DNA of 6,397 nt from NCBI GenBank assembly GCA_945868555.1, contig CAMBMC010000145.1, forward strand, positions 1 through 6,397. Direction: 5' to 3'. The first letter of the stretch is position 1. Each line of letters begins with the position of its first letter. The notes below the pieces were generated by a model. The model did not search any database. It worked only from the letters and a program-made list of their open reading frames with translations, and was not told the DNA's origin. Below are positions 1-5,788 of this stretch, piece after piece. The position numbers and the translations under genes are program-made. This DNA is from Chitinophaga pinensis. Its GTDB lineage: Bacteria > Bacteroidota > Bacteroidia > Flavobacteriales_D > Crocinitomicaceae.

Positions 1-2
1 TG

Positions 3-281
3 GGAAACTATCTTCTTGATCCACAAAATGCCATAGAAGTCATTGCGGGTGAACCCTGCATCATTTATCCCAATCCAACGCAAGGCGAAGTCTATTTTAT
101 TTCGTCCACTCCACCTCGTCGTTATCAATGGATCAATGCACAGGGAAAAATTGTTGATCAAGGGAACATTATGTTTCAAGAAACTGCCATTGGAACCGAG
201 AAACTGCAGCCAGGAACTTACTTGTTAAAACTGCAGAATGTGAATGGGCAAATTCAAACCTTTCAGGTGGTAGTGCGCTGA
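3..281 (+). CDS. C-terminal end of a T9SS-secreted protein (type A sorting domain), 5' truncated by the window edge
   Basis: An open frame runs from the window edge (first complete codon at 3) to TGA at 279-281, giving 92 residues without an initiating Met of its own. The peptide contains IIYPNPTQGEVYF near residues 20-32 and ends with PGTYLLKLQNVNGQIQTFQV plus a short VVR tail. This is the layout of the roughly 80-residue T9SS type A C-terminal sorting domain: the YPNP start, a beta-rich middle, a PGTY(L/V) strand and a final basic residue. In that family the domain directs a Sec-exported protein through the type IX translocon and is removed on export or anchoring. The catalytic or adhesive part of this protein lies left of the window, so its function cannot be stated. 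The stop codon is immediately followed by the stop of the opposing sco gene. Confidence 0.88.
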   Translation, partial: GNYLLDPQNAIEVIAGEPCIIYPNPTQGEVYFISSTPPRRYQWINAQGKIVDQGNIMFQETAIGTEKLQPGTYLLKLQNVNGQIQTFQVVVR

Positions 282-944
282 TTACTCTTCTAGTAAAAGA
301 CCAATGTCGTGAATCAATTTTGTCACATCCTTGGCAGAGGTACCGTCATAATACCCACGAATTCGCATCTTTTGATCGACAAGAACAAAATTATTGGTGT
401 GTATGAAATCGCTTCCCACATCTCCTTGATTCATCACTTCAGCAGGTTTAAGAACGAAGAATGATTTTCTAGCCAATTGATACAACTCCTCTTTTTTTCC
501 CGTTAAAAAAATCCATCGGCCCGCTTTGGCCCCATGACCGTCAGCATAGCGCTTCAATTGAGCCACCGTATCTGTATCCGGATCGACTGTAAAACTCAAA
601 ATCCGAAAGCGATTGTCCTGCTTGAATTTGCCATGTACACGTTGCATTTGCTGGTTCATTTTTGGGCAAATTGTTCCACATGTGGTGAAGAAATATTCGG
701 CGACAAAGACCTTTCCTTTCACGGCATCTTGCGTGACCACTTTTCCCTGTTGATCCAAAAATGAAAAATTCCCAATGGTATGTCCAAGTCCTAAACGCTG
801 CAGCTCAGGATCAACCATTTCTTCGTTCAATTCCGCAGGATTGATGATGGGTAATTTTTCTTTTTCTGGCACCGGACGATTGTTGATGTAGATCACCAAA
901 ATACAGATGATACTAAAAATGATGAGGAAAAGAATGCGTTTCAT
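282..944 (-). CDS. Sco1/SenC/PrrC family protein, membrane-anchored copper/thiol-disulfide protein
   Basis: A 220-residue protein. Residues 4-20 form a hydrophobic segment after MKR and have no lipobox, so they are read as an N-terminal membrane anchor with the rest in the periplasm. Residues about 52-218 form a thioredoxin-like Sco domain. The copper/redox CxxxC motif is FTTCGTICPKM with Cys89 and Cys93, and the third copper ligand is His182 in DFIHTNNFVLVD. SFTVDPDTDT (117-126) is also typical of the family. Known members metallate the CuA site of cytochrome c oxidase or act as thiol reductases. No oxidase subunit is nearby, so which role applies here is open. It follows the helicase on the same strand with a 149-bp gap, which argues for its own promoter. 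The chosen ATG (942-944) immediately precedes the anchor. No Shine-Dalgarno sequence is visible. The family call is confident; the substrate is not. Confidence 0.93.
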   Translation of the reverse strand: MKRILFLIIFSIICILVIYINNRPVPEKEKLPIINPAELNEEMVDPELQRLGLGHTIGNFSFLDQQGKVVTQDAVKGKVFVAEYFFTTCGTICPKMNQQMQRVHGKFKQDNRFRILSFTVDPDTDTVAQLKRYADGHGAKAGRWIFLTGKKEELYQLARKSFFVLKPAEVMNQGDVGSDFIHTNNFVLVDQKMRIRGYYDGTSAKDVTKLIHDIGLLLEE

Positions 945-960
945 GTTAGATGTTAAGACT

Positions 961-980
961 CTAAGATATTAATATTTTAG
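961..980. repeat. 20-bp near-perfect AT-rich palindrome upstream of sco
   Basis: The sequence CTAAGATATTAATATTTTAG is self-complementary across ten pairs, with one G/T pair the only departure from perfect symmetry. It lies 17-36 bp upstream of the sco start codon. The position fits an operator or a promoter-proximal site, but AT-rich palindromes also arise by chance. No regulator gene is in the window to pair it with. Confidence 0.4.
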
Positions 981-1033
981 GACTTTGATTGTTCTTCGAA
1001 AAATTGAGGTTTAATTGCAATTTTCCTAACTCG

Positions 1034-1068
1034 TAATTAGTAATTAGTAATTAATAATTAATAATTAG
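1034..1068. repeat. Tandem heptamer tract, five copies of TAATTAR
   Basis: Five contiguous 7-bp units are visible: TAATTAG (1034-1040), TAATTAG (1041-1047), TAATTAA (1048-1054), TAATTAA (1055-1061) and TAATTAG (1062-1068). The tract sits 26 bp beyond the helicase stop and upstream of sco. TAATTA is its own reverse complement, so the tract can fold in many registers. At its right edge ATTAG-CAA-CTAAT (1064-1076) forms a small hairpin. There is no GC-rich stem with a U tract, so I do not call it an intrinsic terminator. Copy number could vary between strains. Confidence 0.75.
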
Positions 1069-1093
1069 CAACTAATCACTCTTTCTTCGTGGG

Positions 1094-2287
1094 TCAACGC
1101 TTCTTATGAAAAGGTTTCTTGTTCTTCGGCTTCGAGTGAATGGCAAACTCAGGTCCTTTGCCCACTGATTCTGGCAATGGCACTTGTTCGATTTCGGCTT
1201 CGATGAGGCGTTGAATTTCTGCCAACTTGCGCATGTCCTTCTCATTCACCAAAGTAATCGCCTCTCCTTTGGTATTCGCGCGGGCTGTTCGTCCTACGCG
1301 GTGCACATAATCTTCCGCATCGAAAGGCGTATCGAAATTGACGACCAAATTGATTTCTTTGATGTCAATCCCGCGGCTCATCACATCGGTAGCCACCAAA
1401 ATGCGAATGCGCTTTGAACGGAAGCCGCGCAAGATCTCTTCTCGTTCATCTTGATTCAGGTTGGATGAAACACCTTGTGATTTAATGCCATTCTTTCGCA
1501 AGCCTTGCACAATTTCACTCACCCGACTTTTCGATGAAGTGAAAATGATGATGCTTGTATAGTCTTCTCTTGCGATTAAGATTTCTTTGATCAGCGGAAT
1601 TTTTTGATTGTCGAAAGTGAGGTATACCGACTGCTTTACGCCGGCTGCTGGCTTTGAAATGGATAGTGTTATTTCCTCTGGATTCTTCAATATGCGTTTC
1701 GCCAAATCACGTATTTTGGATGGCATTGTGGCGCTGAACATTAAGGTCTGACGGTCGGTTGGCAACTCGCTAATGATGCGCACTAAATCGTCAGAGAAGC
1801 CCATGTCGAGCATTTTATCTGCCTCGTCCAATACCAAATGTTTTAGCTTCGAAAAGTCAACATATCCTTGTGCGATGTGTGAGAGCAATTTCCCTGGAGT
1901 AGCGACAATGATGTCCGTTCCTTCTTCCAAGGCCTCGCGTTGCGAATCCCAATCTTTTCCACTACCACCGCCATAAATTGTTTTTGATCCCACCGAGACA
2001 AAATAGGCCAAGCCCTGAATTTCTTGCTCGATTTGAATCGCCAACTCGCGCGTCGGCACAATGATCAAAGTGTTGATGGAATTGTCTTCCTTGTTGGTGA
2101 TCTTATCCAAAATGGGCAAAATAAATGCCGCGGTTTTTCCTGTTCCTGTTTGCGCACATGCAATTAAGTCCTTGTTTTCAAGAATTTTCGGTATTGCCAA
2201 TTCCTGGATCGGTGTCGCATTGACAAATCCCATGTGTTCGATTGCCTCGAGAATCTGGGAGTTGAGAGAGAGTTCTGTAAATTTCAT
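1094..2287 (-). CDS. DEAD-box ATP-dependent RNA helicase, RhlE-like
   Basis: A 397-residue superfamily 2 helicase core with little extra sequence. Motifs in order: Q motif with Phe3 and TPIQ (25-28); motif I AQTGTGKT (45-52); Ia PTREL (78-82); GG (107-108); Ib TPGK (130-133); II DEAD (154-157); III SAT (185-187); IV near IIIFTSS (246-252); V ATDVMSRGID (299-308); VI HRVGRTAR (329-336). All residues needed for ATP and RNA handling appear intact. The C-terminus ends in a short basic tail (about 386-397, KPKNKKPFHKKR) that could bind RNA. Family members unwind short RNA duplexes in the cytoplasm during ribosome assembly, RNA decay or cold adaptation. The next gene upstream (bacilliredoxin-like) is divergent, and the leader has a notable repeat cluster at 2322-2360. 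The ATG at 2285-2287 places Phe3 correctly for the Q motif. RhlE versus another DEAD subgroup is less certain than the family. Confidence 0.95.
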   Translation of the reverse strand: MKFTELSLNSQILEAIEHMGFVNATPIQELAIPKILENKDLIACAQTGTGKTAAFILPILDKITNKEDNSINTLIIVPTRELAIQIEQEIQGLAYFVSVGSKTIYGGGSGKDWDSQREALEEGTDIIVATPGKLLSHIAQGYVDFSKLKHLVLDEADKMLDMGFSDDLVRIISELPTDRQTLMFSATMPSKIRDLAKRILKNPEEITLSISKPAAGVKQSVYLTFDNQKIPLIKEILIAREDYTSIIIFTSSKSRVSEIVQGLRKNGIKSQGVSSNLNQDEREEILRGFRSKRIRILVATDVMSRGIDIKEINLVVNFDTPFDAEDYVHRVGRTARANTKGEAITLVNEKDMRKLAEIQRLIEAEIEQVPLPESVGKGPEFAIHSKPKNKKPFHKKR

Positions 2288-2586
2288 TCCCCGCGAAGTT
2301 AGTCAATCTATGCCCTAAAATGCATAAATGCGTTTTTTATGGTATTTATGCGTTTTCTATATTATCAACCTAGTGGCATGAATGGATTGTATCTATTTAT
2401 ATCTGTGGACTTCATATTTCTGAGTGTTCCTCGAATATCGCTCATCTTCATTTTTTAATTTAATGACTAAGCTTTTTTAATGATGGCAAAAAACTACGTA
2501 ATTTTATACCGTGCTACACGCACAACCCTTCGATGTTTACATTGAAATTTACAATTCATTATTTATTCAAACTAAATACAATCCAC
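2288..2586. other. Divergent intergenic region between helicase and bacilliredoxin genes
   Basis: This 299-bp AT-rich stretch must hold the promoters of both flanking genes. I see no convincing ORF or RNA gene. Near the helicase there is a direct/inverted repeat cluster (2322-2360). The best match to the Bacteroidota -7 element TAnnTTTG on the plus strand is TAATTTTA at 2499-2506, which lacks the final G and has no clear TTTG at -33, so it is only a weak candidate for the bacilliredoxin promoter. Two overlapping, mutually exclusive small stem-loops, CGTG-CTA-CACG (2510-2520) and GTGC-TACAC-GCAC (2511-2523), lie just downstream of it. Confidence 0.5.
2322..2360. repeat. Overlapping inverted and direct repeats in the helicase upstream region
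   Basis: GCATAAAT (2322-2329) is perfectly inverted as ATTTATGC (2344-2351) around a 14-nt spacer. The same stretch carries a direct repeat, ATGCGTTTTTTAT (2328-2340) and ATGCGTTTTCTAT (2348-2360), 12 of 13 identical with a 20-bp period. It lies about 35-73 bp upstream of the helicase ATG. It could be an operator with two half-sites about two helical turns apart, or a hairpin in the helicase 5' leader. Which of these applies depends on the transcription start, which I cannot place. Confidence 0.55.
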
Positions 2587-3000
2587 ATGTATCCACCGGA
2601 ACTTGTAAAACCAATGAAAGATGATCTAACGAATGTTGGATTCACACAATTAACAACAGCAGAAGAAGTTGACCAAACCATTCAAAACTCACAAGGAACA
2701 CTTTTAGTTGTTGTGAATTCTGTTTGCGGTTGTGCAGCGGGAAACATGCGTCCTGGGGTAAAATTGTCCCTTCAAAACGCTGTTCATCCTTCTGGAATGG
2801 CTACTGTATTTGCTGGAGTTGACTCGGAGGCGACAAACCAAGCACGCAAGTACTTTCTGCCTTACCCTCCATCTTCTCCTTCTATTGCCTTGTTTAAAGA
2901 CGGAAAGCTGGTACACTTCCTTGAACGTCACCATATCGAAGGAGGTTCCGCTCAAATGATCGCTGAAAATCTTACAGAAGCATACGCGGAGTTCTGCTAA
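2587..3000 (+). CDS. BrxA/BrxB (YphP/YqiW) family bacilliredoxin-like protein
   Basis: A 137-residue thioredoxin-fold protein. The start MYPPELVKPM matches the usual N-terminus of the family, so I chose ATG 2587 over the in-frame ATG at 2533, which would add 18 unrelated residues. The signature CGC motif is Cys47-Gly48-Cys49 in VNSVCGCAAGNMRP. A probable cis-Pro is Pro98 in SSPSIALFKDGK. LERHHIEG (112-119) is typical, and the protein ends in Cys137. In Firmicutes, family members remove bacillithiol from oxidised protein thiols in the cytoplasm. A similar role is plausible here because many Bacteroidota make bacillithiol, but no bsh gene is in the window. The gene is monocistronic: it is divergent from the helicase and ends before a bidirectional terminator. 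These proteins are unrelated to the BREX phage-defence proteins of the same name. Confidence 0.93.
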   Translation: MYPPELVKPMKDDLTNVGFTQLTTAEEVDQTIQNSQGTLLVVVNSVCGCAAGNMRPGVKLSLQNAVHPSGMATVFAGVDSEATNQARKYFLPYPPSSPSIALFKDGKLVHFLERHHIEGGSAQMIAENLTEAYAEFC

Positions 3001-3005
3001 GAATT

Positions 3006-3082
3006 AAAAATGAAGAATTGAGGGCATTAATATTTTGTTGGCTGAGGTGCGCTAGCAGTCTCGAAGACAAAAATGAAGAATT
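3006..3082. repeat. Duplicated 14-mer AAAAATGAAGAATT flanking a short structured segment
   Basis: The 14-mer AAAAATGAAGAATT occurs exactly at 3006-3019 and 3069-3082, in the same orientation and 63 bp apart. Between the copies is a more GC-rich segment with the palindrome GCTAGC (3051-3056) and the mini-hairpin GTCT-CGA-AGAC (3058-3068). The segment resembles, from memory, the GGCTGAG...GTCGAAG type of short interspersed intergenic element seen in Flavobacteriia. This resemblance is unverified. Confidence 0.55.
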
Positions 3083-3099
3083 AAGAATTCATTTCAATA

Positions 3100-3137
3100 A
3101 AAAACCCTCACCAATTTGGCGAGGGTTTTTCGTTTTT
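3100..3137. terminator. Bidirectional intrinsic terminator between convergent genes
   Basis: The left arm AAAAACCCTCACC (3100-3112) pairs with GGCGAGGGTTTTT (3118-3130) across the loop AATTT, with one A/C mismatch inside the stem. On the plus strand it is followed by a second T run (3133-3137). On the minus strand it reads equally well because the A run becomes a U tract. It sits 99 bp after the bacilliredoxin stop and just after the esterase stop, so it can end transcription from both sides. Confidence 0.9.
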
Positions 3138-3148
3138 ATGCGTTCTGT

Positions 3149-4459
3149 TTAGTTGAATAGAATCGTTCGGCTAAACTGTTCTCCCGAAGATGTTGTAAAG
3201 ATCAAACGGTAAGTGCCATTGTTGATGCCATTTCGCGACAACTGACATTCTGTTCCATTCACATTCAACTGGTTCAATCGACGTCCGGAGAAGTCATACA
3301 ACTCAATCTTCATCGACTCATTGCCTTCCCAAGAAATGGTCATCGACTCACTTGCAGGGTTTGGATAGATGGTCAATTGCTCAGCAACCAAGGCCTCAAC
3401 ACCAGATGTTGTGCACACTTCATTTACTGGCGATCCATCACAGTAGTTGATCGCATACAAGTTTGCGGTTTGCTGACGTACATTTTCTGGTTGAAGTGGT
3501 GCGTCTGTACAGCCCAACTGTTTTACCAAGAAGTCGCGAACAAAGTTTACCGTTGTGTCCATGTAAGCGATGCTTGCCGCTGAAGTACCGGCATAAGGTA
3601 CGTGTGGCGCATTCGGGAATGTGTAAAACTGGTGTTCCAATCCAACAGCACAAGCGCGCTCATGCAGCATGCGGCTACCGTCCAAATACATCAATGGCAC
3701 ACCCGGATTTACAACACCGCGGTTGTACAACACTGTTCCGTCATTCGTTCCATGCACGGAACACAATGGAATATCTCCGGCTTCAAGCCAGCTGTAACGT
3801 GCCAAAGCACCGCAACCATTGATGACTGCGTGTACTTTCGTTGAATAACCTGGATTTCCTGATGTGCCTTCCAAGCCACCCAATCCTTGAATCGCAGCAC
3901 CATTCAGGTAATCACTGATTTCGCATGGATCATTCAAATATGCCACATGCAAGGCTGTAATTGCGCCTGCCGAACTTCCACCAATAAAGATGTGGTTTGT
4001 GTCAATCTTATAGGTGTTTGCTGTCGCAGCATCTTTATAGAAATAGCGAATCGCACCTTTCAAATCTTGCACCGCACGAACCACGGCTTTCACTGCATTT
4101 GCCGAATCAAAAGGAAAGAAGCCTACTCGGTAATCGATACTCGCACAGGCATATCCTTTCTTCGCAAAGCGTTGAGATAGTGTCGCTACATCAATGTCCG
4201 TTTTCGAGCCACCGATAAAGCTTCCGCCATGCACCCAAATGATCAATGGACGAGCCTGAGCTGTGTCACCTGTCGGTGAATAAAAGTCCAATTTTAATGT
4301 TGTCGCTGCACCACTCCATGAGTTGTTTTGTCCAAAAGTGATGTTGCTTGTTGTCGTCACATTCGGATATACATCCGAAGCATAGCGACCTGTTGCACAG
4401 GGCTGAGCCAAAAGCGTCGTTGCTGTTAGGCAGCCCAATAAAAAAGTAACAATTTTCAT
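3149..4459 (-). CDS. T9SS-exported alpha/beta-hydrolase (carboxylesterase-like)
   Basis: A 436-residue secreted enzyme. Residues 1-18 are a signal peptide (MKIVTFLLGC then TATTLLA). Residues about 50-315 form an alpha/beta-hydrolase domain of the carboxylesterase/acetyl-esterase type: oxyanion HGGS (77-80), nucleophile elbow G-S-S-A-G (161-165) with Ser163, likely acid Asp240 in GTNDGTV, and likely base His286 in APHVPY. After a Cys-containing linker (about 317-352), residues 362-436 form a T9SS type A sorting domain with YPNP (365-368) and GTYRLIF (415-421). The protein should therefore cross the outer membrane by T9SS and hydrolyse an ester outside the cell. The substrate (lipid, acetylated glycan or polyester) cannot be read from sequence. 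It is the last gene of an operon, 15 bp after the SGNH lipoprotein gene, and a strong terminator follows. Ten cysteines suggest disulfides in the mature protein. Confidence 0.92.
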   Translation of the reverse strand: MKIVTFLLGCLTATTLLAQPCATGRYASDVYPNVTTTSNITFGQNNSWSGAATTLKLDFYSPTGDTAQARPLIIWVHGGSFIGGSKTDIDVATLSQRFAKKGYACASIDYRVGFFPFDSANAVKAVVRAVQDLKGAIRYFYKDAATANTYKIDTNHIFIGGSSAGAITALHVAYLNDPCEISDYLNGAAIQGLGGLEGTSGNPGYSTKVHAVINGCGALARYSWLEAGDIPLCSVHGTNDGTVLYNRGVVNPGVPLMYLDGSRMLHERACAVGLEHQFYTFPNAPHVPYAGTSAASIAYMDTTVNFVRDFLVKQLGCTDAPLQPENVRQQTANLYAINYCDGSPVNEVCTTSGVEALVAEQLTIYPNPASESMTISWEGNESMKIELYDFSGRRLNQLNVNGTECQLSRNGINNGTYRLIFTTSSGEQFSRTILFN

Positions 4460-4474
4460 AAATGATAGATTAAA

Positions 4475-5788
4475 TTATGGGAATAAAGTTGCGTTATACG
4501 CCCCAGCATTGAGCTCAGGAATTCGCGCTTGGTATTGCTTGTTGATTGCTTTGATAAAGGCATTGGCCAAAAGTGCGTTTCCGCGTGGATTGAATTGCAC
4601 ACCATCGAGGGAATACGCTCCGCCAGAAACAAATTTCGCACTCATGGAAACCCCATTGTACACAAATCCGTCGGATAAATTGGAGACAAATGCATCAACA
4701 TCAACCACTGCAAGGTTGTGTTGTGCTGCCAACGAACGAATCACCGTGTTGTATTCTTGAATGCGCGTTCGCATGAACTCAAGCTCCGGATTTGTCAAGA
4801 TGAACTCATTGCGCAAGGGGAACAAAACCCCCATTTGGTTGCATTTCACGGAATCCAAAGGAACGCTCAAGAGTAAACACTCCCCGGGCAATAGTTGTCG
4901 TACAGCAAAACTATTCGCTAAAGGATCGATGACCATGAATGGATTTGCACCCACCTGAAAAGAAAACCCTAAAGCATTGTACACACTATTCAAGGTTGTG
5001 GCATTCGGAGCATCTAGATTCAATCCGTTGTAAGGAATCGTCGTGAAATAGGGCATTTTTGACACATCTGGAATGGTCGCTAACACACCCTTTGATCCTG
5101 TAGCCACCATCTGATTGACAACAGGGGCGTACAAGACCTCAAATTCTTGCGCCGTCAAAAGCATAGAATCTTTTGCACCAGACTTCGCATACTTCAACAC
5201 CTCATCCACCCCTAAGAAAAGAGAAAAAAATGTTGGGTTTGCGGCGAGTGCATCATCCAAGACACTGCCCGTTGAAGACGATGCCATGCGCTTGTAATAG
5301 TTGTTTTGATTGGAATAAGCTGGGCTAGAAACATAGGCCATAAACAATCCAGGTATGCCATAATTCCCGAACAAAGCCGATGGATTGTAGGTGTTGTCGT
5401 TCCAAATGCTTGCGTCTCCGCTTGTTGCAACGCGCACTGGGGAAAGGGACGTTTCACCTTTACAATCCGTTTTATAGCCCAAGATCATTTTTGACAAGCC
5501 CGAGAAACTTATGCCAACAGATCCTTCGGCAACGAGCGGTTGATAAAAAGCTCCGCCACCAACAAGTGACAATTGCTGTGCTATCAGTGCGGGCAAGGAA
5601 TTCTCTTGTCCTTCGCGGTACAAGGCATCGTCCATGAATCCTGAGGTATGAATCCCTCCAATCATCACGAAACGCGTCGGATCGATGTCGCCCTTTGAAA
5701 ACTCAGGACTCTGGTAAGACGGCTTACAAGCTCCCAATCCGAGGAGTAGAGAGACCGCGGCAAGCGTAAAAAGTTTATAGTTTACCAT
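4475..5788 (-). CDS. SGNH/GDSL-fold lipoprotein with a degenerate active site
   Basis: A 437-residue protein. Residues 1-20 are a type II signal peptide with lipobox LGAC, so it should be lipidated at Cys21 and membrane-anchored. DALYREGQENS (54-64), LVGGGAFYQPL (75-85), NYGIPG (142-147), FFSLFLG (187-193) and the C-terminal DGVQFNPRGNALLANAFIKA (395-414) match the Bacteroidota SGNH hydrolases often encoded beside FadL/OmpP1. The key residues differ. From memory, block I is usually GNSLTAG; here it is GGIHTSG (44-50), so the nucleophile Ser is Ile46. Block III GNND is GVDE (193-196), so Asn is Asp195. Block V DGVH is DGVQ (395-398), so His is Gln398. The block II Gly region is kept. The frame is intact, so this looks like a maintained, probably non-hydrolytic protein, not a decayed gene. 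The start overlaps the upstream transporter stop by 7 nt. Function is inferred only. Confidence 0.85.
   Translation of the reverse strand: MVNYKLFTLAAVSLLLGLGACKPSYQSPEFSKGDIDPTRFVMIGGIHTSGFMDDALYREGQENSLPALIAQQLSLVGGGAFYQPLVAEGSVGISFSGLSKMILGYKTDCKGETSLSPVRVATSGDASIWNDNTYNPSALFGNYGIPGLFMAYVSSPAYSNQNNYYKRMASSSTGSVLDDALAANPTFFSLFLGVDEVLKYAKSGAKDSMLLTAQEFEVLYAPVVNQMVATGSKGVLATIPDVSKMPYFTTIPYNGLNLDAPNATTLNSVYNALGFSFQVGANPFMVIDPLANSFAVRQLLPGECLLLSVPLDSVKCNQMGVLFPLRNEFILTNPELEFMRTRIQEYNTVIRSLAAQHNLAVVDVDAFVSNLSDGFVYNGVSMSAKFVSGGAYSLDGVQFNPRGNALLANAFIKAINKQYQARIPELNAGAYNATLFP

Noticed and set aside
43..228. Plus-strand 61-residue open frame with its own ATG
   Set aside because: It overlaps the T9SS sorting domain in another frame. 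The sorting-domain frame (3-281) has clear family motifs and this one has none.
1034..1068. CRISPR-like array
   Set aside because: The units are 7 bp and contiguous, with no spacers and no cas genes. It is a short tandem repeat.
2533..2586. Upstream in-frame ATG as the start of the bacilliredoxin gene
   Set aside because: The 18 extra residues are not similar to the family N-terminus, while MYPPEL at 2587 is the usual start.
2587..3000. Part of a BREX phage-defence system because of the BrxA/BrxB name
   Set aside because: The names coincide only. The CGC thioredoxin-fold motif identifies a bacilliredoxin, and no BREX genes such as pglX, pglZ or brxC are present.
3463..3822. 119-residue plus-strand open frame inside the esterase gene
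   Set aside because: It is antisense to a well-supported coding sequence, with a low-complexity composition rich in Cys/His/Arg typical of antisense shadows.
5651..5653. Possible sequencing error creating the Ser-to-Ile change in SGNH block I
   Set aside because: A single error cannot explain it, because blocks III and V are also changed and the reading frame is intact.
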